Of a stretch of DNA of 64,000 nucleotides, positions 25,319 to 34,567 are shown piece after piece (positions within the stretch are counted from its first letter, which is position 1; every line of letters begins with the position of its first letter). Source of the stretch: Roseibium limicola. Its GTDB lineage: Bacteria; Pseudomonadota; Alphaproteobacteria; Rhizobiales; Stappiaceae. The stretch spans positions 496,001 to 560,000 of the forward strand of contig NZ_JAFLNF010000002.1 of NCBI RefSeq assembly GCF_017313085.1, given 5' to 3'. The notes under the pieces were generated by a model, which had not been told where the DNA came from, did not search any database, and saw nothing but the letters and a program-made list of their open reading frames with translations. A program made the translations under genes and the position numbers.

Positions 25319-25642
25319 GGAACCTAATCCTTCATGTTCGGGGGTCGCCTGGGAGGAAGCGACCAAACTGGCGCTAGGCGCGCTCGACCCTATAGATACA
25401 AGAAGGATGCCAGTTTTTAAGTTTTAATCTTTTCAAATACTTAAATGTTTCAACCTTGCATTTTTGTATACAATAACTAAATTTTTTTCATTATTGCATA
25501 CCTATTTTGCACTGCAACCATAAGCACTGCACAGGTTGTAGGCAGATACACCTTCCTTGCCGGACCTACCGGCATTAAATGCTTTTGCACCTAACGCCCG
25601 CAGCTGCTGGCTTTTGACGAAAACTCCTGCTAAAGCGCGAAT
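25319..25642. other. AT-rich intergenic region between TRAP operon and ruvX
   Basis: 324 bases between divergent genes. 25410-25510 is markedly AT-rich (runs such as TTTTCAAATACTTAAATG and AACTAAATTTTTTTC). It must hold the promoters of both the TRAP operon and ruvX, but I cannot fix -35 and -10 boxes with confidence. No ORF is supported. Confidence 0.45.
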
Positions 25643-26155
25643 ATGGCCATAGATCCGACGCTTTCCATTGATGAATTCCTGATTGCTGCAAAGGCAGGCA
25701 CCCGACTGATCGGGCTCGACCTGGGCACCAAGACCATCGGGCTGGCTCTCTCAGATCTAGGCCGTGGCATTGCCTCGCCGATGGAAACCATCTGGCGCAA
25801 GAAATTTACCCTTGATGCGGAATTGCTACTGAAAATCTGTCGGGAGCAGGAAGTCGGCGGCATGGTTCTTGGACTGCCCCTCAACATGAACGGCACCGAA
25901 GGCCCGCGCGTTCAGGCCACCCGAGCCTTTGTCCGCAATCTCGCCCCCAAGACCGATCTGCCAATCACATTATGGGATGAACGTCTTTCGACTGCAGCCG
26001 TCACGCGCACATTGATCGAAGCCGATTCAAGCCGCGCCCGCCGTGCAGAGGTCGTCGATAAAATGGCCGCCGCCTTCATCCTGCAAGGGTTTCTCGACCG
26101 TCTGAGCAACATGCAGGGCCCCAGAGGAAGTGGCCGGGTCTTCTTCGGCGACTGA
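25643..26155 (+). CDS. ruvX: Holliday junction resolvase RuvX (YqgF)
   Basis: 170 residues of the RNase H-like YqgF fold. The first catalytic strand reads [17 protein letters not shown]. Later come [30 protein letters not shown] and the final acidic/Lys helix [14 protein letters not shown]. The protein processes the 5' end of pre-16S rRNA in E. coli and is annotated as a putative resolvase. The roughly 20 residues before ARLIGLD-type sequence are a common alphaproteobacterial extension. Confidence 0.95.
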   Translation: MAIDPTLSIDEFLIAAKAGTRLIGLDLGTKTIGLALSDLGRGIASPMETIWRKKFTLDAELLLKICREQEVGGMVLGLPLNMNGTEGPRVQATRAFVRNLAPKTDLPITLWDERLSTAAVTRTLIEADSSRARRAEVVDKMAAAFILQGFLDRLSNMQGPRGSGRVFFGD

Positions 26156-26374
26156 CGCCCCCCGCCTTCAAGCCTTTCCACGTAACCTGAATTTGATCAT
26201 CGCGCTCGTTGCACCAGCAGGAGAAACGTCGCCAAACCTGTGTCTTCGGAATGGGGTTTGGAACAAATGTCTCAAGCGAAAGACCATCTCGGTGAGGCGC
26301 TGACCTTGCTGGCCAGTGGACCTCAGGGCTAGTAGTGACCATCGACGCATTAAATCCCGTTCGGATAGCCCCTT

Positions 26375-27304
26375 ATGTTGACCACGCTCCTCGCCCTTTT
26401 GCCCATTATCCTGATCACCGCACTGGGCTATTTGCTGGAGCGAACTGGATTGATCTCGAAGGATCAGTGGCGCGGTATCGAGCGGCTGGCCTATTTCCTC
26501 TTGTTTCCGGCGATTCTGTTCAAATCCATTGCCATGGTGGACTTCGCCTCGGTGCCCGCACTGGAAATGGGACTGGCGTTGCTCTGCGCGATTTTGGTGA
26601 TGATCGCCCTCGTCCTGCTGCTGCGCCCGGTCATGCAGACAAAATTCGAGATCAACGGCCCGCGATTCACATCCATCTTCCAAGGCGCTGTGCGCTGGAA
26701 TGGCTTCCTGGCTCTTGCCATGGCCGACAGTCTGATGGGTCCGGAAGGCGTGGCATTGCTCGCGGTTGCGATGGTCGTGATGATACCGGTCCTGAACGTT
26801 TCCTCGATCCTTGTGCTGTCGCGGTGGGGCAAAAGTGCTGAAAAGCCCAGCGCGGCGAAGGTCGCGCGGGATCTCTATACCAACCCATTCAATATCGCCA
26901 TTGCTGTCGGCGTTGTCTTCAACGTGCTGTCGATCCCGATTCCAGGCTTCGCCGAACAGACCCTCAACATGCTCGGCGCCGCCTCCCTGCCCGTCGGTAT
27001 CATCTGCGTCGGCGCAGGCCTTGACCTCAACGCCCTGCGCCGCCCAGGTCCAGCCCTGACCCTAGGCGCCTTCATCCGCCTGTTGATCAGCCCGCTTGTC
27101 GGCGCAACCTTCGCTTACTTGTTCGGCGTCACCGGCAACGCTCACACCGCGATCATCATTGCCTGCTCAGTGCCCTCTGCCAGCAACGCCTTCCTGCTGG
27201 CCAGACTGATGGGCGGCGACACCAAGCTCATGGCTGAAATTCTGACCCTTCAAACGCTGGCCGCCATCGTCACGATTCCATTGGCTCTCGCCTTGCTGAA
27301 CTGA
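26375..27304 (+). CDS. AEC family transporter (auxin efflux carrier fold)
   Basis: 309 residues with about ten hydrophobic segments in two inverted halves. It begins ALLPIILITALGYLLERTGL and includes LAYFLLFPAILFKSIA, FNIAIAVGVVFNVL and the last repeat ACSVPSASNAFLLARLMGGD. AEC proteins export or exchange organic acids such as malate and malonate in bacteria; the substrate here is open. It is 219 bases downstream of ruvX and ends in a terminator before pyrB. Confidence 0.9.
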   Translation: MLTTLLALLPIILITALGYLLERTGLISKDQWRGIERLAYFLLFPAILFKSIAMVDFASVPALEMGLALLCAILVMIALVLLLRPVMQTKFEINGPRFTSIFQGAVRWNGFLALAMADSLMGPEGVALLAVAMVVMIPVLNVSSILVLSRWGKSAEKPSAAKVARDLYTNPFNIAIAVGVVFNVLSIPIPGFAEQTLNMLGAASLPVGIICVGAGLDLNALRRPGPALTLGAFIRLLISPLVGATFAYLFGVTGNAHTAIIIACSVPSASNAFLLARLMGGDTKLMAEILTLQTLAAIVTIPLALALLN

Positions 27305-27331
27305 GATTGGGAACCCCATCCCGATTTTTTG
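27305..27331 (+). terminator. Terminator after the AEC transporter
   Basis: ATTGGGA, a six-base loop, TCCCGAT and TTTTTT: a seven-pair stem with one G-T pair, directly after the stop codon. Confidence 0.8.
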
Positions 27332-27402
27332 AGTGGATGGAGCCCGCGCCAATTCAATAGAACTTGTCCACAAGTCGGAATGTGCCTATAGCCTTGGTCT
27401 CG

Positions 27403-28359
27403 ATGAGCTCAACAGACCCCCATCGAGACAGTCCCTTCCCTCACCGGCATTTGCTAGGCATCGAAGGACTGCAACCCCACGAAATTCTCGGTCTTCTGGA
27501 CCGGGCCGAAGAGGCCGTCGAAATCAGCCGCAAGGTTGAGAAGATCAAACCGGTGCTGCGTGGGCGCACCCAGATCAACCTCTTCTTCGAAAACTCCACC
27601 CGCACCCAGTCGTCCTTTGAACTTGCAGGAAAGCGGCTTGGCGCGGATGTGATGAACATGGCCGTCAGCCAGTCGTCGGTAAAAAAGGGCGAAACCCTGA
27701 TTGACACCGCAGCCACGCTGAATGCCATGCATCCGGATTTGCTGGTGGTCCGCCACCATGCCGCGGGCGCCGTACAGTTGCTCGCCAGCAAGGTCGGTTG
27801 TTCGGTGGTCAATGCCGGTGACGGCCCGCACGAGCATCCAACACAAGCCCTGCTCGATGCCCTGACGATCCGCCGCCACAAAGGCAAGATCGCCAGGCTG
27901 ACCGTCGCGATTTGTGGCGACATTACCCATTCTCGCGTGGCCCGCTCCAACATCATCCTGCTCAACGCGCTCGGCGCAAGGGTTCGGGTCATAGCCCCGT
28001 CCACATTGTTGCCCTCCGGTATTGAAAAGATGGGTGTGGAGGTCTTCCGCGACATGCGCGAAGGGCTGAAAGGCGCCGACATCGTGATGATGCTGCGGCT
28101 CCAGCGCGAGCGAATGAATGGTGCCTTCATCCCCTCGGTGCGCGAGTATTATCGCTACTACGGGCTTGATCAGGAAAAGCTGTCTTACGCCAATGAAGAC
28201 GCACTGGTCATGCATCCGGGGCCAATGAACCGAGGGGTCGAGATCGATCCCGCAGTGGCTGACGGACCGCAGAGCCTGATCCGCGAACAGGTAGAAATGG
28301 GGGTTGCCGTGCGCATGGCCGTGCTGGAAGCCCTGGCCGCCCATCTGCCTACCAGCTGA
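27403..28359 (+). CDS. pyrB: Aspartate carbamoyltransferase catalytic subunit
   Basis: 318 residues from ATG 27403; a TTG 13 codons earlier is possible but adds an atypical leader. It catalyses carbamoyl phosphate + aspartate to carbamoyl aspartate, the committed step of pyrimidine synthesis. Motifs seen are [20 protein letters not shown] (carbamoyl phosphate site), the Lys in [30 protein letters not shown] and [12 protein letters not shown]. No pyrI regulatory gene is adjacent. It is followed after 11 bases by a dihydroorotase homologue that has lost active-site residues, the arrangement of ATCases that need a non-catalytic DHOase partner. Confidence 0.96.
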   Translation: MSSTDPHRDSPFPHRHLLGIEGLQPHEILGLLDRAEEAVEISRKVEKIKPVLRGRTQINLFFENSTRTQSSFELAGKRLGADVMNMAVSQSSVKKGETLIDTAATLNAMHPDLLVVRHHAAGAVQLLASKVGCSVVNAGDGPHEHPTQALLDALTIRRHKGKIARLTVAICGDITHSRVARSNIILLNALGARVRVIAPSTLLPSGIEKMGVEVFRDMREGLKGADIVMMLRLQRERMNGAFIPSVREYYRYYGLDQEKLSYANEDALVMHPGPMNRGVEIDPAVADGPQSLIREQVEMGVAVRMAVLEALAAHLPTS

Positions 28360-28370
28360 GGACAAGACCC

Positions 28371-29672
28371 GTGGCTCAAGACACTTCCAAACCCCTGGTG
28401 CTTTCCAACGCAAGGGTGATTGATCCGGCGCGCAATCTCGATGCGCCGGGCGCCGTCATCATCGTTGACGGCACCATTCTCGCGGCCGGACCGGAAGCCG
28501 CAAATCAGGGCGCTCCGGAGGGTGCCGAGATCCTCGATTGCAATGGCGCCGTCGTTGCCCCCGGCCTGATCGACATGTGCGTATCCGTTGGCGAACCGGG
28601 TGCGGAACACCGCGAAACGTTTGCCAGCGCGTCTCTGGCAGCAGCCAGCGGCGGCATCACGACCATTTGCACTATGCCGGAAACCGATCCGGTGATCGAC
28701 GACCCGGCCTTGGTCGACTTCATCCTGCGCCGCGCTCGCGACACGGCCATTGTCAACGTCAAGCCGATGGCAGCCCTCACCAAGGGATTGCGCGGTGAGG
28801 ACATGACGGAAATCGGGTTGTTGCAGGAAGCCGGTGCAATCGCCTTCTCCAACGGCCACAAGTCCGTGCGTAATCCGCAGATCCTGCGACGCATCATGAC
28901 CTACACGCGGGATTTCGACGCGCTGATTGTCCACCACACCGAAGATGCGGATCTGGCGGGCGGCTCGATGAATGCCGGCCTGAACGCCTCCTGGAAGGGC
29001 CTGAGCGGGGTCCCGCGCGAAGCCGAAATCATTGCGCTGGAGCGTGACCTTCGCCTCGTAGGCATGGCGAAGAGCCGTTACCATGCCAACCTCCTCTCTA
29101 CTGCGGAAAGCGCCAAAGTACTGCAAATCGGCAAGGACCGTGGACTGGACGTGACAGCAGGTGTCTCGATCAATCATCTGACCCAGAACGAAAACGACAT
29201 TGGCTCCTACCGGACCTTCTTCAAAATGTCCCCGCCCCTGCGTGACGAGGACGACCGCCAGGCAATGATCCAGGCGTTGAAAGACAATGTCATCGACGTG
29301 ATCGTCTCCAATCACGACCCACAGGACGTCGAGACAAAGCGTCACCCCTGGGCAGAAGCCGAAGATGGCGCCATTGGTCTGGAAACGCTGCTGGCAGCCG
29401 CTTTGCGGCTCTATCACAATGAAGACCTCGACCTACTGTCACTGCTGGCAAAGATGACCCTCAATCCGGCCAAGCGCCTTGGTTTGAACACCGGACGTCT
29501 GACAGTAGGTGCTCCAGCGGATGTGATCGTCTTCGATCCGGAGCTGCCGTGGGTGCTTGAGAAGGCAGCGATCAAGTCAAGATCAAAGAATTCGCCGTTC
29601 GAGGATGCTCGCTTCTCAGGTCGCGTTCTGCGTACCATTGTTGCAGGCAAGACCGTCTACACCTACGATTGA
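28371..29672 (+). CDS. pyrC: Dihydroorotase-like protein (probable non-catalytic PyrC')
   Basis: 433 residues of the class I dihydroorotase amidohydrolase fold, starting at GTG 28371. The zinc-binding HxH after strand 1 is missing: the protein reads APGLIDMCVSVGEPG, with Cys70 and Ser72 where active enzymes have His, and Gly74 in place of the substrate Arg. The catalytic Asp of the usual TDHAPH motif is replaced as well (SNHDPQ, Asn314). Inactive PyrC' proteins of this kind hold aspartate carbamoyltransferase together in Pseudomonas, and the gene follows pyrB at 11 bases. An active dihydroorotase should therefore be encoded elsewhere. Confidence 0.92.
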   Translation: MAQDTSKPLVLSNARVIDPARNLDAPGAVIIVDGTILAAGPEAANQGAPEGAEILDCNGAVVAPGLIDMCVSVGEPGAEHRETFASASLAAASGGITTICTMPETDPVIDDPALVDFILRRARDTAIVNVKPMAALTKGLRGEDMTEIGLLQEAGAIAFSNGHKSVRNPQILRRIMTYTRDFDALIVHHTEDADLAGGSMNAGLNASWKGLSGVPREAEIIALERDLRLVGMAKSRYHANLLSTAESAKVLQIGKDRGLDVTAGVSINHLTQNENDIGSYRTFFKMSPPLRDEDDRQAMIQALKDNVIDVIVSNHDPQDVETKRHPWAEAEDGAIGLETLLAAALRLYHNEDLDLLSLLAKMTLNPAKRLGLNTGRLTVGAPADVIVFDPELPWVLEKAAIKSRSKNSPFEDARFSGRVLRTIVAGKTVYTYD

Positions 29673-29759
29673 GAAATAGCCGGACAGGTCCGATTCTGAT
29701 CAGAACTCAGACCCAACGTCCGACAGGACTGATGAACTATCGTCGCGGGAGGCGTCGCT

Positions 29760-30425
29760 TTGCCTGAAGTTGCTGGATGGGGTCTTTCCATTCCCCTGAC
29801 CCTTGCAGTGGCCTTGTTCGGCTATCTGATGGGGTCGGTGCCCTACGGGTTGATCATCACCCGGCTCGCTGGTCATGGCGACATTCGCGAGATTGGTTCC
29901 GGTAACATCGGCACCACGAATGTATTGAGGACCGGCAGCAAGAAGTTGGCGGCACTCACTCTGCTGGGAGACGCGCTCAAGGGCACGGCAGCAGTCCTCC
30001 TTGTCGGCGTCCTCTTTGGCCGGAACGCAGCGCTTCTGGCTGGTTTTGCCGCTTTCCTTGGCCACCTTTATCCAGTCTGGCTGAAGTTCAAGGGCGGCAA
30101 GGGGGTCGCCACCTATCTGGGTATCCTGCTGGGCCTCGCTTGGCCAGTTGGCCTGACATTTGCCGTAATATGGATCGCCACGGCAGCTCTCTTCCGGTTT
30201 TCGTCACTGTCGGCGCTTGCGGCAAGTCTTTCTGCGCCTCTCTTGCTGCTGGCACTCGGCGATACGCTCACCGGGTCTGTCTTTGCGGTTCTCTGCGCGC
30301 TACTATGGGCCAAGCATCACGAGAACATCGGCCGGCTTTTGTCCGGCCAGGAGAGCAAGATCGGCCAAAGATCATCAACCGCGCCGCCACCTGAAGATCC
30401 GGCACCGCCGGTCGGCCAGGACTGA
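29760..30425 (+). CDS. plsY: Acyl-phosphate:glycerol-3-phosphate acyltransferase PlsY
   Basis: 221 residues with about five membrane spans. PlsY transfers an acyl chain from acyl-phosphate to glycerol-3-phosphate, the first step of phospholipid synthesis. The three signature loops are present: [27 protein letters not shown] with GDALKGT, and [13 protein letters not shown]. The start is TTG 29760 with a strong GGGAGG upstream. A Pro-rich C-terminal tail of about 30 residues extends beyond the last span. It is 2 bases before dprA. Confidence 0.95.
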   Translation: MPEVAGWGLSIPLTLAVALFGYLMGSVPYGLIITRLAGHGDIREIGSGNIGTTNVLRTGSKKLAALTLLGDALKGTAAVLLVGVLFGRNAALLAGFAAFLGHLYPVWLKFKGGKGVATYLGILLGLAWPVGLTFAVIWIATAALFRFSSLSALAASLSAPLLLLALGDTLTGSVFAVLCALLWAKHHENIGRLLSGQESKIGQRSSTAPPPEDPAPPVGQD

Positions 30426-30427
30426 CA

Positions 30428-31564
30428 ATGCCAGGGGCGTCACACCAAAACGCCCTGAAGTTAAACGAGGTCCAGCGCCTCGCCTGGCTCCGGCTGATCC
30501 GATCGGAAAACGTCGGTCCAGCAACCTTCCGCGACCTGCTCAATCACTTTGGCTCCGCCGAAACAGCCCTCGATGCCCTGCCTGGGCTATCGCGGCGCGG
30601 CGGCAAGACCACAATTCGCATCTGCCCCCTGCAGGACGCCGAAGCCGAACTGGACGCCCATCACCGGGCAGGCGCCAGGCTTGTCGCACTCGGCGAACCT
30701 GACTACCCTCCGCACCTGCGCCATATCGATGGCCCACCGCCCCTGCTGTCGGTCGCAGGTGGCACAGAACTGTGCCGACCGCTCAGCGTCGCCGTGGTGG
30801 GTGCACGCAACGCCTCGCTGGCAGGACAGAAACTGGCGCGCCAGATTTCATCCGAACTCTCCGAGGAAGGTTACCTCGTCGTCTCCGGCTTGGCCCGCGG
30901 CATCGATGCAGCCGCTCATAAAGCCTCCCTTCAGGGCGGCACAACCGCCGTCTTCGCCGGTGGAATCAACGTCCTCTACCCGCCCGAGAACCGCGACCTT
31001 GCCCAAGAGATCGTCTCAAGAGATAGCAACCTGATCACCGAGATGCCTTTCAGCTGGAAACCGCGAGGGCGGGACTTCCCTCGACGCAACCGTCTGATTT
31101 CCGGCATGGCTCTCGGGGTTGTCGTCATAGAGGCTGCCAAAGGCTCCGGGTCCCTGCACACCGCCCGCTTCGCCCTGGAACAGAATCGGGAAATCTTTGC
31201 TGTTCCCGGATCACCGCTCGATCCGCGTTCGGAGGGCGCCAACGGACTGATCCGCCAGGGCGCCATGCTGATCCGCAATTCCAGAGATGTACTGGAAGCT
31301 CTGGCTGGTCGAAACGAGCCAGACCTGCCCTTTGAAGAGCCAGGCCCGGATGACAGCGGCTCCTTTGTCGGTGCTCCAGAGCTGCCTGGCGCAACTGAGC
31401 GAGACCGTCTGATCCTTGCATTGGGGCCAACGCCTGTCGCAATCGATGAGTTGATACAGTTTACCGGACTATCCCCCCGAAGCGTCCATATCGTACTGCT
31501 GGAATTGGAGCTCGCGGGACGTCTGGAACGTCACGGCGGTCAGAAGGTTACCCTGTTATACTGA
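30428..31564 (+). CDS. dprA: DNA-processing protein DprA
   Basis: 378 residues. DprA binds incoming single-stranded DNA and loads RecA. An N-terminal SAM-like helical domain is followed by the extended Rossmann fold (SVAVVGARNASLAGQKLAR, VVSGLARGIDAAAHKASL, TTAVFAGGINVLYPPEN). Downstream are ISGMALGVVVIEAAKGSGSL in part and AVPGSPLDPRSEGANGLIR. A C-terminal winged-helix domain (IDELIQFTGLSPRSV) ends the protein. It starts 2 bases after plsY and is co-oriented with topA. Confidence 0.95.
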   Translation: MPGASHQNALKLNEVQRLAWLRLIRSENVGPATFRDLLNHFGSAETALDALPGLSRRGGKTTIRICPLQDAEAELDAHHRAGARLVALGEPDYPPHLRHIDGPPPLLSVAGGTELCRPLSVAVVGARNASLAGQKLARQISSELSEEGYLVVSGLARGIDAAAHKASLQGGTTAVFAGGINVLYPPENRDLAQEIVSRDSNLITEMPFSWKPRGRDFPRRNRLISGMALGVVVIEAAKGSGSLHTARFALEQNREIFAVPGSPLDPRSEGANGLIRQGAMLIRNSRDVLEALAGRNEPDLPFEEPGPDDSGSFVGAPELPGATERDRLILALGPTPVAIDELIQFTGLSPRSVHIVLLELELAGRLERHGGQKVTLLY

Positions 31565-31822
31565 CCGCCTGCATTGGCGTTCACGCGAGATCCATTCAAC
31601 AAAGAATATGCAACACAGACAGGCTTCAACCTTGGTGAAACTGGCTATTTCTCGTTGTTAATCGACCGGCTTCGAGAGACCCTCCTTGACCGGAAGCCCA
31701 CAAAAGTCCATTTGACAGGCGGCCTCGGATCCGTGATCGTCGCCAATTCAAATCAGAATTTACCTACGGATGAGCGCGTCGCCCGTCGTCTCGCGATCTC
31801 CGTCAAAACGCTTTGGGTACGA

Positions 31823-34567
31823 ATGAACATCGTCATTGTGGAATCCCCGGCCAAGGCCAAGACCATCAACAAATACCTCGGTTCCGACTACCAGGTATTG
31901 GCCTCCTATGGCCATGTGCGCGATCTGCCGCCGAAGGATGGTTCGGTCAACCCGGACGATGACTTCGCCATGACCTGGCAGGTGGATACCAAGTCCCAAA
32001 AGCGGCTCAATGAGATTGCCAGCGCAGTAAAAGACGCCGACCGCCTCATTCTCGCGACTGACCCTGATAGAGAGGGAGAAGCGATTTCATGGCACGTTCT
32101 GGAAGTTCTGCATAAGAAAAAAGTTCTCAAGGACAAGCCGGTCGAACGCGTAGTCTTCAATGCGATCACCAAAAAGGCGATCCTCGAGGCAATGCAGAAC
32201 CCGCGTCAGCTCGACACGCCGTTGGTCGATGCCTATCTGGCCCGCCGCGCGCTCGATTATCTCGTTGGCTTCACCTTGTCGCCGGTGCTCTGGCGCAAGC
32301 TGCCGGGAGCCCGCTCAGCCGGTCGTGTTCAGTCCGTGGCGCTGCGTCTGATCTGCGACCGGGAAATGGAGATTGAGGTCTTCAACCCGCAGGAATACTG
32401 GTCGATCCTCGCCAATCTGAAGACCCCTTCGGATGCGACTTTCCAGGCCGGCATCACCGGTTTTGAAGGCAAAAAGCTCGGACGCCATTCCATCACCAAT
32501 GAGGAACAGGCCACCGAAATCCGCACCATGCTGGAAAGCGCCAGCTACAATGTGTCGATGGTCACATCCAAGCCGGCCAAGCGGAACCCAGCGCCTCCCT
32601 TCACCACCTCGACGCTGCAACAGGAAGCCAGCCGAAAGCTCGGTTTCTCCGCATCGCGCACCATGCAAGTGGCGCAGCGACTGTATGAAGGCATCTCCAT
32701 CGGCGGGGAAACCACTGGCCTGATCACTTATATGCGTACCGATGGTGTGCAGATCGCCGGTGAAGCAATGTCCGACGCCCGTAACGTCATCGGACAGGAC
32801 TACGGCGACAACTATGTGCCGGAGAAGCCACGCTTCTATTCCACCAAGGCGAAGAATGCGCAGGAGGCTCACGAAGCTATTCGTCCGACCGACATGTTCC
32901 GTCGTCCGAAGGACGCCGCCCGCTTCCTCGACAGCGATCAGGCGCGACTTTACGAGCTGGTGTGGAAGCGTACCATGGCCTCCCAGATGGAAAGTGCCGT
33001 ACTGGAACGCACCACCATCGATATCGACGCCAAGACCGGAACGAAGGCTGCCACCCTGCGCGCCACCGGCTCTGTCGTGCGCTTTGACGGTTTTCTGGCG
33101 CTCTATCAGGAAGGTCGCGACGACGACGACGAGGAAGCATCCGGCCGTCTGCCCGCCGTCGATGATGGCGCGGTCCTGAACCTTGCGCCAACCGGCACGG
33201 ACGCCAAGCCAGTGGAAGCGGCACAGCACTTCACGGCACCGCCCCCACGTTTCACGGAAGCAAGTCTGGTGAAGAGAATGGAAGAACTCGGCATTGGCCG
33301 TCCTTCCACCTATGCCTCGACCCTGCAGACCCTGCGCGACCGCGAGTATGTCGAACTGGAAAAGAAGCAGCTCGTCCCTCAGGACAAGGGCCGCATTGTG
33401 ACCGCCTTCCTCCAGAGTTTCTTCAACCGCTATGTGGAGTTCGACTTCACTGCCAGCCTAGAGGAACAGCTCGACAAGGTCTCCGCTGGCGAAATGTCCT
33501 GGCAGGAAGTTCTCCGTGGCTTCTGGCGTGATTTCTCCGGCGCAGTCACCGAGATCAAGGATCTGCGGGTTTCCGAAGTTCTCGATGCGTTGAACGACCT
33601 TCTGGCGCCGCACATCTTCCCCGAAAAGGAAGACGGCACCGCACCGCGCGCCTGCCCTTCCTGCGACGACGGCCAGCTGTCGCTGAAGGTTTCACGCTTT
33701 GGCGCCTTCATCGGCTGCTCCAACTATCCCGATTGCAGCTATACACGCCAGCTCTCAAAATCGGGCGATGGTGATGCAGACGGGGCGGCAGACGGCCCGA
33801 AGGTCCTGGGACAAGATCCTGAAAGCGGATTGGACGTCAGCCTGCGCACCGGTCGCTTTGGCCCCTATGTGCAGCTTGGCGAGGAAGCCAAGCCCAAGCG
33901 CTCCTCACTGCCGAAAGGTTGGTCGACTGCGGATCTTGACCTCGAGAAGGCATTGCAGCTGCTGTCGCTGCCACGTGAAGTCGGCCCGCATCCTGAAGAC
34001 AACAAAATGATCACCGCCGGCATCGGCCGGTATGGACCATTCGTCCTGCATGAAGGCACTTATGCCAACCTGACGTCGCCGGACGAAGTCTTTTCCGTCG
34101 GCATCAACCGTGCGGTTGATGCCCTCGCCGAAAAACGTGCCAAGGGCGGGGGTGGGCGCGGCGCCGCAGCCAAGCCGCTGAAGGAACTCGGCGACCATCC
34201 GGAAGAAGGCGGCCCGATCAACGTTTACGACGGTCGCTATGGCCCTTATGTCAAACACGGCAAGATCAATGCGACCCTGCCCAAGGAAACCGACCCGCAG
34301 GCCGTTACTCTTGAGCAGGCTCTGGAGTTGATCGCGGCCAAGGCTTCCAAGGGCGGAACCAAGAAAAAGGCTGCTGCGAAGAAGCCCGCGACCAAGAAGG
34401 CCACCACCAAAAAGGCGGCCGCCAAGGACGGGGCCGAGGCAGCTGAGAAAAAACCGGCAGCAAAGAAGACCGCTGCCAAGAAGCCGGCTGCTAAAAAAGC
34501 CGCGCCGAAGAAATCCACACCAACGAAAACCGCAGCCGACGACGCTGCGGCGGATGACGCCTCTTGA
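31823..34567 (+). CDS. topA: DNA topoisomerase I
   Basis: 914 residues from ATG 31823 (MNIVIVESPAKAKTINKYLG); an open frame upstream to 31574 has no conserved sequence. It relaxes negative supercoils by a type IA mechanism. The Toprim domain has IVESPAKA and DPDREGEAI. The catalytic Tyr303 is in LITYMRTDG. A zinc-finger module (CPSCDDGQLSLKVSRFGAFI, then GCSNYPDCSY) and several TopA C-terminal repeats (TGRFGPYVQLGE, GRYGPFVLHEG, DGRYGPYVKHGK) follow. The last about 65 residues are an Ala/Lys/Pro/Thr tail like histone H1. The stop overlaps the rnr TTG start. Confidence 0.97.
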   Translation: MNIVIVESPAKAKTINKYLGSDYQVLASYGHVRDLPPKDGSVNPDDDFAMTWQVDTKSQKRLNEIASAVKDADRLILATDPDREGEAISWHVLEVLHKKKVLKDKPVERVVFNAITKKAILEAMQNPRQLDTPLVDAYLARRALDYLVGFTLSPVLWRKLPGARSAGRVQSVALRLICDREMEIEVFNPQEYWSILANLKTPSDATFQAGITGFEGKKLGRHSITNEEQATEIRTMLESASYNVSMVTSKPAKRNPAPPFTTSTLQQEASRKLGFSASRTMQVAQRLYEGISIGGETTGLITYMRTDGVQIAGEAMSDARNVIGQDYGDNYVPEKPRFYSTKAKNAQEAHEAIRPTDMFRRPKDAARFLDSDQARLYELVWKRTMASQMESAVLERTTIDIDAKTGTKAATLRATGSVVRFDGFLALYQEGRDDDDEEASGRLPAVDDGAVLNLAPTGTDAKPVEAAQHFTAPPPRFTEASLVKRMEELGIGRPSTYASTLQTLRDREYVELEKKQLVPQDKGRIVTAFLQSFFNRYVEFDFTASLEEQLDKVSAGEMSWQEVLRGFWRDFSGAVTEIKDLRVSEVLDALNDLLAPHIFPEKEDGTAPRACPSCDDGQLSLKVSRFGAFIGCSNYPDCSYTRQLSKSGDGDADGAADGPKVLGQDPESGLDVSLRTGRFGPYVQLGEEAKPKRSSLPKGWSTADLDLEKALQLLSLPREVGPHPEDNKMITAGIGRYGPFVLHEGTYANLTSPDEVFSVGINRAVDALAEKRAKGGGGRGAAAKPLKELGDHPEEGGPINVYDGRYGPYVKHGKINATLPKETDPQAVTLEQALELIAAKASKGGTKKKAAAKKPATKKATTKKAAAKDGAEAAEKKPAAKKTAAKKPAAKKAAPKKSTPTKTAADDAAADDAS

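Noticed and set aside
26168..26683. 171-codon minus-strand ORF over the start of the AEC transporter
   Set aside because: His/Gln/Glu-rich composition typical of an antisense shadow, and it covers a well-supported gene.
31574..31822. 83-codon N-terminal extension of topA
   Set aside because: No conserved sequence, and the canonical MNIVIVESPAKA start lies at 31823. The stretch is more likely promoter and leader.
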